A stretch of DNA of 64,000 bases from the NCBI GenBank assembly GCA_020161145.1, contig JAIUPQ010000001.1:124001-188000 (forward strand). The letters run 5' to 3'. The DNA is from Pseudomonadota bacterium (GTDB taxonomy: Bacteria > Pseudomonadota > Gammaproteobacteria > Burkholderiales > Burkholderiaceae_C). This document shows, one piece after another, positions 18,813 to 25,563 of this stretch. Both the position numbers and the translations under genes were made by a program. Position 1 is the stretch's first letter. Each line of letters begins with the position of its first letter. Below the pieces are notes generated by a model that was not told the DNA's origin, made no database searches, and was given only the letters and a program-made list of their open reading frames with translations.

Positions 18813-19891
18813 GGCTTGGCCTCGCGGCGGGTGCCGGGGGTCTGGCCTTGCACGCGGGCCTGGAAGTCGGCCAGGTCGCGGTCGCCATAAATCATGACCC
18901 GCCGCAGCAACAGCGGCGCGGCATAGAAGCGGTTGGTGCCTGGGTCGACGGTGAGGCCCAGCTCGTAGTCGTTGCGCGTCATGGCAGCCAGAACGGTGTC
19001 GTTGGCGTCTCCGTAGGGGTAGGCCAGGTGACGCACGGGGCTGGCCGGGCCGCCATCCTGGGCCTGGTTGCGCTCCAGCACGGCCCGCGGCACCAGCAGC
19101 TCGCGGTCGATGCGGTGGCGGTAGGCGCTGTCGGCCTCGCCCTCCAGGCGCTCGATCAGGTTGGCGTGGCTTTTGCCGTGGGCCTGCACGTCCATCAGGC
19201 CCGAGGCGGCCATCTGACGCATCTGTGCCGGCGTGACCGCATCGCGCGAGCCCAGAAAGTCGGTGTAGACGAACAGCGTGGCCGGGTAGCCCAGGCGTTG
19301 CAGCACCGGAAAGGCGTGGCGAAAAACCGACTGGTAGCCGTCGTCGAAGGTGATGGCCACGCTGCGTGGTGGCAGCGCACGGCGGCCGGCGAGGAACCCG
19401 GCCACCTCGGCCAGCGAGACCACGCGGTAGCCCGCATCGGCCAGCCACTGCATCTGGGCCTCGAAGCGGGCGGGGGTGATCTCCATGCGCGAGACGGCCA
19501 ACCCCACGCGGTGGTAGCACAGGATGGTGATGCCCTGGGCGCCGGCCGCGGTGACGCCCAGCGGGTTGGGGGGCACCAGCGGCACCACCACGGGCTGACC
19601 CGCCTGGGGCCGGTCGAGGCCGGGGTTGGCCTGGGCGACCTGCCAGCCCTCGCGGGCCTGGCCCAGGAACCGGGCGGCGATGGCGTTCCAGCCTTCGTCG
19701 GCATGGGGCAGGTAGACCAGCATGCGCGCGCTGCGGCCCAGCACGCTGCCGGTCGCGGGCGGCAGGGGCGTGGCGGCCGGGGGAACGGGTGGCGCCACGG
19801 GTGGGCTGGCGCAGCCGGCCAGCACGGCCGCCAGCGCCGCCACGAGCCAGCCGGCCGCGGCCGGCGGCAGGGGCGCCGGTCGGACGTTCAT
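18809..19891 (-). CDS. Polysaccharide deacetylase lipoprotein of the T6SS cluster
   Basis: The 360-residue product has a lipoprotein signal (AALAAVLAGC, lipobox LAGC) and a LysM-like N-terminal segment (GWNAIAARFLGQAREGWQVA). A NodB-type polysaccharide deacetylase domain follows. Seen motifs are ILCYHRVG at its start, AITFDDGY (metal-binding Asp-Asp), and VQAHGKSHANL corresponding to the H-x3-H metal ligands. Such enzymes remove N-acetyl groups from envelope polysaccharides. Here it probably modifies peptidoglycan near the T6SS; that link is inference. It is coupled on both sides by 4-base overlaps with the kinase and the TPR lipoprotein. Confidence 0.82.
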   Translation of the reverse strand: MNVRPAPLPPAAAGWLVAALAAVLAGCASPPVAPPVPPAATPLPPATGSVLGRSARMLVYLPHADEGWNAIAARFLGQAREGWQVAQANPGLDRPQAGQPVVVPLVPPNPLGVTAAGAQGITILCYHRVGLAVSRMEITPARFEAQMQWLADAGYRVVSLAEVAGFLAGRRALPPRSVAITFDDGYQSVFRHAFPVLQRLGYPATLFVYTDFLGSRDAVTPAQMRQMAASGLMDVQAHGKSHANLIERLEGEADSAYRHRIDRELLVPRAVLERNQAQDGGPASPVRHLAYPYGDANDTVLAAMTRNDYELGLTVDPGTNRFYAAPLLLRRVMIYGDRDLADFQARVQGQTPGTRREAKP

Positions 19892-21936
19892 GCGGTGGGT
19901 GCCGGTGCGGCAGGGGGGTCGGTTGGCGCGTCAGCCGGGTGGGTGCCCATGGGCTCGGCCTTGATCTGGCGCTTGAGGGCGGCGATCTCGGTGGCCTGCT
20001 CGGCCTCGCGCCGCTGCAAGGTGTTGGCCATCTGGTCGAAGGCATTGAACAGCAGGCCGAACTCATCCTTGCGCGCCTCGGCGATGCGCACCGACAGTCC
20101 GCCGGCCGCAATCTGACCCATGGCGTGGCGCACCAGGCGGATGGGTTTGGCAAAGCGGTCTCCCAGCACGAACATGGCCACGCCCACGGCGGCAATGGTG
20201 ACCAGCACCAGCACCACCATCAGCGTGACGGCCAGCCGCGCGACCTGGGTCAGTGGTTTCTCGGGGATGCCCAGTGCCACCCGGCCCACCTCGTGGTCCT
20301 GGAACTCGATGGGGGCCTCGAAGCCCAGCACGGGCTCGCCCTGCACCGCGTAGCGCACGGCCTGGGTGTCGCCGGCCAGCTTGCCCAGCGACTCCGTGCC
20401 GGCCGCCTGGTAGGGCTTGCCGACCAGCGCCGGGATGCTGCTGGCGCGCACGGTGCCCTTGGCGTCGATGACGACGATGCGCTCGAAGTTGCCGGTGAGC
20501 ATCATGTCGTCCACGGCGACGCCCACCACCTCCCACTCCTCGCGCAAGGCCTCGGCCGCGTTCTGCCGCGCGATGAAGCGCGCCAGCGAGGCGCCGTAGT
20601 CGGTGGCCTGGCCCATCAGCGCGGCGTACTGGCGCTGGTTGATGAGGGTGGCGGTGATGCCCATGACCACCGCCACCACGCAAGCCATGGCCAGCGCCCA
20701 GCGCACGCGCAACGAGACGATGCGCGGCGCGTGGGCGCGCGCCGCCTTGGCATCGATTTCGGCCAGCACGGCGGTCAAGGCCTCGGCCAGCTCTTCGCCG
20801 CTCTGGTAGCGCTGGCCCGGCGGCTTGGCCAGGCAGCGCTCGATCACGCGGCGCAGCGCCGCCGGTGCGTCGGGCCGCGCCTGGGTGACGGGCGGTGGCT
20901 GCTCGGTGGCGATCCGGGTGGCCACGGCGACCAGGCTCTCGCCCTTGAACGGGCGCTCGCCGGTGACCATCTGGTAGAGCACCACGCCGGCCGAGAACAG
21001 ATCCGAGCGGCCGTCGAGCTTGTCGCCACGCGTCTGCTCGGGCGACATGTACTGCGGCGTGCCGATGACGGCGCCCACCTGGGTGCGCTGGTTGTCGCCC
21101 TCGTCCATGTGGGCGATCCCGAAGTCGGTCACCTTGACGGTTTTGCCGTCGGCCAGCAGCATGATGTTGCCGGGCTTGATGTCGCGGTGGACGACGCCGC
21201 GCGCATGGGCGTAGTCCAGCGCCCGGGCCAGCTGGATGCCGATGGCCACGGCATCGCGGATGGGCATGGCGGGCTTTTTGTCCAGCGCCTCGCCCAGGGT
21301 CTGGCCGTCGATCAGCTCCATGGCCATGTACGGCCGCCCGCCGATCTCGCCCACGTCGTGGACCACCGCAATGTGGGGGTGCGAGAGCCCGCCGGCCGCC
21401 CGCGCCTCGCGCAGAAAGCGGGCATGGCATTCGGCATCCTCGGCCAGCGAGGCGTGCAGGAACTTGATGGCCACGTCGCGCCCGATGGAGGGGTCGGTGG
21501 CGCGGTAAACGGTGGCCATGCCGCCGCGCCCCAGCCGGCCCTGCACCAGGTAGCGGCCCACCTGCTTGACCACGCCCGCATCGGCGGCCCCCGTTGCCTG
21601 CGGCGGCAGCGTGCGCGCGGGCAGGCCCGTCAACGTGCCCAGGGCGCCCAGCGTGGCGGGCGCGGTGGTGGGCGTGCCGGCGACGACGACCGTCTCGTCG
21701 CCCGCAAACGTGGGCGGCGGCACGATGACCGTCTCATCGCCGCCCTGGGGCGGGGCGGCGGATTGTGAGCCCCCCCGGGCCCGGGCTTCGCCCAGTCCGC
21801 CCCCCGCAGGGGTCAAGAAACCTTGGGGCGGCCCGGCGTTTTCTTGAGATGGCGGCAGCGTGGCCGGCACGATGACGGTTTCGTCACCGCCCGGCAAGGT
21901 GGCAGGCTGCGCAGAAGGAGGAGGCACCGGACTCAT
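19888..21936 (-). CDS. ppkA: T6SS serine/threonine protein kinase (PpkA-like) with HAMP domain
   Basis: A 682-residue membrane kinase predicted to phosphorylate the FHA protein. The N-terminal tail has three copies of GDET(V)(I/V)V with Thr at 20, 69 and 82. Between the first and second lies an 81-bp repeat insertion (residues 30-56). The kinase domain runs from about 110 to 380: G-loop GRLGRGGMATVYRA, Lys158 in VAIKF, catalytic loop HRDIKPGNIM with Asp252, then DFGIAHMDEG. Two membrane helices (about 405-425 and 567-590) flank a periplasmic sensor region, and a HAMP-like segment and a coiled coil end the protein. Kinase residues are intact. The gene overlaps the deacetylase gene by four bases. 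Confidence 0.9.
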   Translation of the reverse strand: MSPVPPPSAQPATLPGGDETVIVPATLPPSQENAGPPQGFLTPAGGGLGEARARGGSQSAAPPQGGDETVIVPPPTFAGDETVVVAGTPTTAPATLGALGTLTGLPARTLPPQATGAADAGVVKQVGRYLVQGRLGRGGMATVYRATDPSIGRDVAIKFLHASLAEDAECHARFLREARAAGGLSHPHIAVVHDVGEIGGRPYMAMELIDGQTLGEALDKKPAMPIRDAVAIGIQLARALDYAHARGVVHRDIKPGNIMLLADGKTVKVTDFGIAHMDEGDNQRTQVGAVIGTPQYMSPEQTRGDKLDGRSDLFSAGVVLYQMVTGERPFKGESLVAVATRIATEQPPPVTQARPDAPAALRRVIERCLAKPPGQRYQSGEELAEALTAVLAEIDAKAARAHAPRIVSLRVRWALAMACVVAVVMGITATLINQRQYAALMGQATDYGASLARFIARQNAAEALREEWEVVGVAVDDMMLTGNFERIVVIDAKGTVRASSIPALVGKPYQAAGTESLGKLAGDTQAVRYAVQGEPVLGFEAPIEFQDHEVGRVALGIPEKPLTQVARLAVTLMVVLVLVTIAAVGVAMFVLGDRFAKPIRLVRHAMGQIAAGGLSVRIAEARKDEFGLLFNAFDQMANTLQRREAEQATEIAALKRQIKAEPMGTHPADAPTDPPAAPAPTA
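21767..21847 (-). repeat. Single 81-bp palindromic element inside the kinase gene
   Basis: This is the minus-strand copy of the element found three times at 16846-17088. It starts TCAAGAAAACGCCGGGCCGC and translates in the same frame (SQENAGPPQGFLTPAGGG). It occupies residues 30-56 of the kinase, between the first and second GDETVIV motifs, in a region that looks disordered. The first half is closest to the third unit of the lipoprotein array. Confidence 0.9.
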
Positions 21937-21938
21937 GG

Positions 21939-21968
21939 CATAGGGTGATGACAGTGGGTCACCCTATG
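21939..21968. promoter_or_regulatory. Perfect 10-bp inverted repeat just upstream of the kinase gene
   Basis: CATAGGGTGA at 21939-21948 and its exact reverse complement TCACCCTATG at 21959-21968 are separated by 10 bases. The dyad begins two bases upstream of the kinase ATG (21936). It could be a repressor operator overlapping the start, or an mRNA hairpin that hides the start region. No normal Shine-Dalgarno sequence is seen between the dyad and the ATG. Confidence 0.55.
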
Positions 21969-22024
21969 GTTGCCCGCACGGCCATGGCGGGCAATGAACC
22001 AAGGTCACATTGCGCGCTGCGGGG

Positions 22025-22189
22025 TCAGGCGCCCCAGCGCAGCCAGGCCGCCACCGCGCCGAAGATCAGTGCCAGCAGCCACCAGGTGCGTGCGGCCGGG
22101 CTGCGGCGGCGCGCCAGCGCCAGCAGTGCGAACAACAGCGCCAGCCACGGGAACAGGTGGACGGGTTGCAGCCAGGAGGCGAGGTTCAT
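22025..22189 (-). CDS. Small 54-residue membrane protein
   Basis: ATG at 22189 lies two bases after the stop of the TIGR02270-like gene (TGACCATG), so the two should be translationally coupled. The product is MNLASWLQPVHLFPWLALL and so on, with two hydrophobic helices (LFPWLALLFALLALA and WWLLALIFGAVAAWL) split by a basic RRRSPAART turn. That pattern suggests a small inner-membrane hairpin with the turn in the cytoplasm. Function is unknown; it ends the vgrG effector module. A longer in-frame extension overlaps the upstream gene and looks like shadow sequence. Confidence 0.6.
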   Translation of the reverse strand: MNLASWLQPVHLFPWLALLFALLALARRRSPAARTWWLLALIFGAVAAWLRWGA

Positions 22190-22191
22190 GG

Positions 22192-23418
22192 TCAGCGCCG
22201 CGTGATGGGCAGGCCTAACAGCCGCTGCTGACGCCAGGCCGGCATGGCCACGTTGAACAGCGGCGTGCCCGGCCGGTTGAGTGTCAGCAGCAGCGCGGCA
22301 CCATGGCGCTGGCGCTGGCGGCCATGACGCAGCACCTGCTGCAAGTTGGCCACGTCGGTGGCCGGTGCGCCCATGAAGCAGCGCTGGCCGGGGCCGGGCA
22401 GGCGGTCGCGATGGGCCTGCCACCAGGCGTGAACGCGGGGCGCGTCGGGCCAGGGCAGGCCGTCGTCCTCGTCCAGGCTCACGTCGTCATTGGCCGGGTC
22501 TTCACGCGGGTCGGCCAGCTCGGCCTCGGTGGGCAGGCGCTCCAGTTGCAGCCGGTCCAGCTCGGCGCCGGTGATCCAGGTGAAGGCCTCGCCGGCCAGG
22601 CGGGCGCGTTGGGGGTCTTCCATCTGCTGGATCAGCCAGGGGAGGGCCTGGGTGTCGCCGGCATAGGCGGCGGCCCGGATGGCGAGGCGCAGGTCGGCAT
22701 CCGGCGCGGTGGCCAGGCTGCGCACCAGGGCGCGGGCGGCGTCGGGTGGGGCGGCGAGTTGGTGCAGTTGCAGGGCGGCGGGCTGGTGGATCTGCTCGCG
22801 CAACTGCGCCAGCGCCGCGCCACGGTCGCCCAGCAGCACGGCGGCCTGGGCATCGCCGGCCGCGTACACGGCGGGCAGCAGGTCGGTGCGACCCAGGCGG
22901 GCGGCGGTGCGGGTGGTGCCCGGCTGCGCGGCCAGTGTGGCGGGCGAGATCCAGGCTGCGCCGGGGTCGAGTCGGTGGCTGTCGCAGGTGGCCAGTGCCA
23001 GCCGGTGGCGGCGGGCGTGGGCGTCGGTGGGCTGGCTGGCTTCAAGCCAGCCAACGATCAACCCCTTGAGCGCACCCGCGCTGAGCCAGCCTAGCGCCGA
23101 GACTAGGCCGCGTTGGGCGGCGGCATCAGGCGGCGCATCCACCAGCGCGTCCAGCGCCGCCGCGTCACCACGCTGCAGGGCCAGCACGGCGGCAGTGAAG
23201 GCCGGGCCTACGCCCGGCTCTTCGGCCAGTGCCGCCAGGGCCAGCTGCCAGCCCGCGTCGCCGGCCACCTGCGCACCGTCCAGATGGGCGACCAGGCGCT
23301 GGTCCTCGCGGGCCAGGGCGGGCAGGTCCACATGGGGTGCGCGCAGCAACACGGTGCGGGTGTGGCGCAGGGAGGCGGCTTCTTCGATGTACTGGCGGGC
23401 AACGAGGAATGAAGTCAT
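22192..23418 (-). CDS. TIGR02270-like HEAT-repeat protein of the effector module
   Basis: The 408-residue product resembles the TIGR02270 family, uncharacterised proteins often found beside T6SS genes. It is rich in helical, HEAT-like repeats (GDAAALDALVDAPPDAAAQR, then DADLRLAIRAAAYAGDTQAL). The C-terminus contains GQRCFMGAPATDVANLQQVL and RRQRHGAALLLTL-like sequence typical of the family. No signal peptide or catalytic motif is seen. It overlaps the upstream 274-residue gene by four bases (23415-23418) and is coupled to the 54-residue membrane protein. Function unknown; a structural accessory or an immunity-related role is possible. Confidence 0.65.
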   Translation of the reverse strand: MTSFLVARQYIEEAASLRHTRTVLLRAPHVDLPALAREDQRLVAHLDGAQVAGDAGWQLALAALAEEPGVGPAFTAAVLALQRGDAAALDALVDAPPDAAAQRGLVSALGWLSAGALKGLIVGWLEASQPTDAHARRHRLALATCDSHRLDPGAAWISPATLAAQPGTTRTAARLGRTDLLPAVYAAGDAQAAVLLGDRGAALAQLREQIHQPAALQLHQLAAPPDAARALVRSLATAPDADLRLAIRAAAYAGDTQALPWLIQQMEDPQRARLAGEAFTWITGAELDRLQLERLPTEAELADPREDPANDDVSLDEDDGLPWPDAPRVHAWWQAHRDRLPGPGQRCFMGAPATDVANLQQVLRHGRQRQRHGAALLLTLNRPGTPLFNVAMPAWRQQRLLGLPITRR

Positions 23419-24239
23419 GGTGAGGCCTGAGGCCCACGCGGTGTACGCAGCACATCGATACGGCGTTCGGGTGTCATCAACGCATCTAGGCCGTGCTCAG
23501 TGACCAGTTCAACCGGTGCGACCTGCGTGTTCTCCACCGGCCACCATCTTGGCAGTACGGCCTGGAGGAGGGTCCAAGCATCGTCTTCACGACCATCCCG
23601 CATCAACGCTTCGGCGAGAAAGGCAGCGGTGTGAAAGAGATGTGGCGCTACTTGTGTACGATCAAATAAGGCCACGGCCTCAGCACTTACGCGGTGTATG
23701 TAGGCCAGGGCAAACTGTGCCTGGATCGGATCCTGCGATGCAGCCGCTGCCGCATGCGCCTGCATGGCGTTGAGGTCGACGCGATAGGCATGCCGGCGGG
23801 CGTCGAGCGCGGCTTTCGCGCTTGCCGTAAGACGCAACTCGTCCGAGTGCGCGCCTTCGCTCTGTGCATACGTAAGCAAACGGGCGGCTGTATTGCCGTA
23901 GGCGCGTTGCAGTGTGCTGTCGTGTAGTTGCTTAACGGCAATGGTCGCGATGCGACGAACGTCATGCCAAGCCTCCAGTTGCGGCCCGCATCGGGCCAAC
24001 AGGGCGGCCATATCCACGTAGACATTGCGGGTGGCGACCGTTTGAGGATGAACCAGCATGTGTTGCGCATGCTCGAACACTAGCCGCCATTGCCCCCGAT
24101 AGGCGGCGATCTCAGCAAGGGAGGCATGGGCTGAGGACTGCCCTAGATCAAGCAATCTGTGTAGAGCAATCTCGGCATCCTCGATGTGTCCAGCTAATGC
24201 CAGCGCTTGGGCGGCATCCTGTCCTTTCAGTCTCGCCAT
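23415..24239 (-). CDS. Unknown 274-residue helical protein of the effector module
   Basis: Not recognised. The sequence is almost entirely helical and TPR/SEL-like in feel (HIEDAEIALHRLLDLGQSSA, then FALAYIHRVSAEAVALFDRT), with no signal peptide, membrane helix or obvious active site. It overlaps the SUKH gene by 13 bases and the next gene by four, so it belongs to the same transcript. Its base composition is clearly less GC-rich than that of the T6SS core, like the SUKH gene before it, which suggests the two arrived together. It could be a second immunity protein or a chaperone; neither is shown. Confidence 0.6.
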   Translation of the reverse strand: MARLKGQDAAQALALAGHIEDAEIALHRLLDLGQSSAHASLAEIAAYRGQWRLVFEHAQHMLVHPQTVATRNVYVDMAALLARCGPQLEAWHDVRRIATIAVKQLHDSTLQRAYGNTAARLLTYAQSEGAHSDELRLTASAKAALDARRHAYRVDLNAMQAHAAAAASQDPIQAQFALAYIHRVSAEAVALFDRTQVAPHLFHTAAFLAEALMRDGREDDAWTLLQAVLPRWWPVENTQVAPVELVTEHGLDALMTPERRIDVLRTPRGPQASP

Positions 24240-24799
24240 ATGTCAATGCCAGGGTTGTGTTTACGAGCTATCAATTGGTAGGCGTCATCATCGAACTCAA
24301 GATCGCCTAGAGGATCGATAAAAATGGCACCTTGTTGGTAAGCGGTCACTAATGTCTGCATCATCGCATGAATGCTGAGATACTCAACAACCTGTTCCGG
24401 TTCACCATGGATGAAGCCGATGACGTTGGCTGGTTGTGGCACGCTACAAGGAAGGATATAAAAATCTCCCGCGCCATCTGCTGCAAATGCAAACCACCCT
24501 GGCTCCCACTGTGGTGCATGTTCACGTTCGTGGTAGGTTTGCACAGCCTCCTGCATGGGTAACAGGTGAAAACCAGGGAAGATCTGTAAATCGGTGAGTA
24601 GATCACCGGTGTGTGCATTGACGCCGTCTCGCCAGCGGTAAAGCTGTTCTAGTTCACTAGGTATTTTGAACGGTAGAGAGGCAGCGAGGGCTTTCCACTG
24701 CTCGTATGGCAGCGCAGCACGAAGACGTTCGGCAGCGGGCAATCGCAGGCGTTTCAATTCGATTTCAAGTCGATCCAGGGTGTGATGGAAAGAAGTCAT
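24227..24799 (-). CDS. SMI1/KNR4 (SUKH) family protein, predicted immunity protein
   Basis: The 190-residue product has the SUKH fold signature: KIPSELEQLYRWRDGVNAHT, then LLPMQEAVQTYHER, then the strand-rich WEPGWFAFAADGAGDFYILP and a C-terminal VEYLSIHAMMQTLVTAY. SUKH proteins are common immunity partners of polymorphic nuclease toxins. It starts four bases after the stop of the DUF4150-nuclease gene, the classic place for the cognate immunity gene. It has an AT-richer composition than the T6SS core. Assignment as immunity to the neighbouring nuclease is inference from family and position. Confidence 0.82.
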   Translation of the reverse strand: MTSFHHTLDRLEIELKRLRLPAAERLRAALPYEQWKALAASLPFKIPSELEQLYRWRDGVNAHTGDLLTDLQIFPGFHLLPMQEAVQTYHEREHAPQWEPGWFAFAADGAGDFYILPCSVPQPANVIGFIHGEPEQVVEYLSIHAMMQTLVTAYQQGAIFIDPLGDLEFDDDAYQLIARKHNPGIDIWRD

Positions 24800-24802
24800 A
24801 AA

Positions 24803-25561
24803 TTATCCAATATTCACGACAAAAGCATCACCATCGCCCAGTTTGTGTTCGCGATAAAAAGCGGACATCTTTCCGCCTTGTCGGCATTGCTCGTTAACTG
24901 ATATTGGGCGGACGGCGGCGCCCACCCCACCCTCATAGGTTGATGCGAAAGGAAATTCGTCTAAGGACGTGCCGGGCGGACCCTTGGTTTTTCCCTTTGT
25001 GGCCTGGCGTCGGGTTCGCCTGATCTTTGAGCGTCCAGTTTGACGATGGAGCGTCATTTCGCTCTTGCCATCCATGCCTTCCTCCATAACCCCGGCCTTC
25101 TCAGGAAATTCAGCCCGCGTGAACGTCAAGACCGGTGGTATTACTACCGTTCCCTGAATCGTACCCATCGCATCCACTGTATTCTCATGATTCTGAAACT
25201 TCTTGTCCGTCAGCCGGCATGCCCCTTTGCCCTGCATCTTGACATCGAACGAGTACAGGATCCAGGTGCTTTCCTTCATGAAGGTGGATGACTTGACGCC
25301 GCCGGCCACGCCGGCGTTGTCGCCGTTGGAGAGTGAGAACTCGCTGCCCTGGTTGGCGATCATCATGCCGCCATCGGCCTTGACGGTGGTGGTGCCCTTG
25401 GCCAGGGTGATGGATTGCGAGATGTTGGGGTAGGGGATGGGTACGGGCCCGCCCGGCGACGGGGTCTTGCACACGTCGGGGATGGTGGCCGCCGAGATGC
25501 CGTTGCTGCCTTTGTGCACCAGCGAGTTGCAGACCCCATTGACCTTGATGGTGACCGGCAT
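24803..25561 (-). CDS. T6SS effector: DUF4150 (PAAR-like) protein with C-terminal NucA/NucB-type nuclease domain
   Basis: The 252-residue product begins with a DUF4150 PAAR-like domain (residues 1-120: VNGVCNSLVHKGSNGISAAT, then PNISQSITLAKGTTTVKADG), which should cap the VgrG spike. After a basic linker, residues 195-252 match the deoxyribonuclease NucA/NucB family: DEFPFAST (Asp201, Glu202), EGGVGAAV (Glu210), a following N-E-Q-x-R-Q-G-G segment and the closing GDGDAFVVNI. The catalytic acid residues of NucB are preserved. It should be injected into rivals and cut DNA. It starts two bases after the ketosynthase-like stop and is followed by a SUKH gene. Confidence 0.85.
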   Translation of the reverse strand: MPVTIKVNGVCNSLVHKGSNGISAATIPDVCKTPSPGGPVPIPYPNISQSITLAKGTTTVKADGGMMIANQGSEFSLSNGDNAGVAGGVKSSTFMKESTWILYSFDVKMQGKGACRLTDKKFQNHENTVDAMGTIQGTVVIPPVLTFTRAEFPEKAGVMEEGMDGKSEMTLHRQTGRSKIRRTRRQATKGKTKGPPGTSLDEFPFASTYEGGVGAAVRPISVNEQCRQGGKMSAFYREHKLGDGDAFVVNIG

Positions 25562-25563
25562 GG

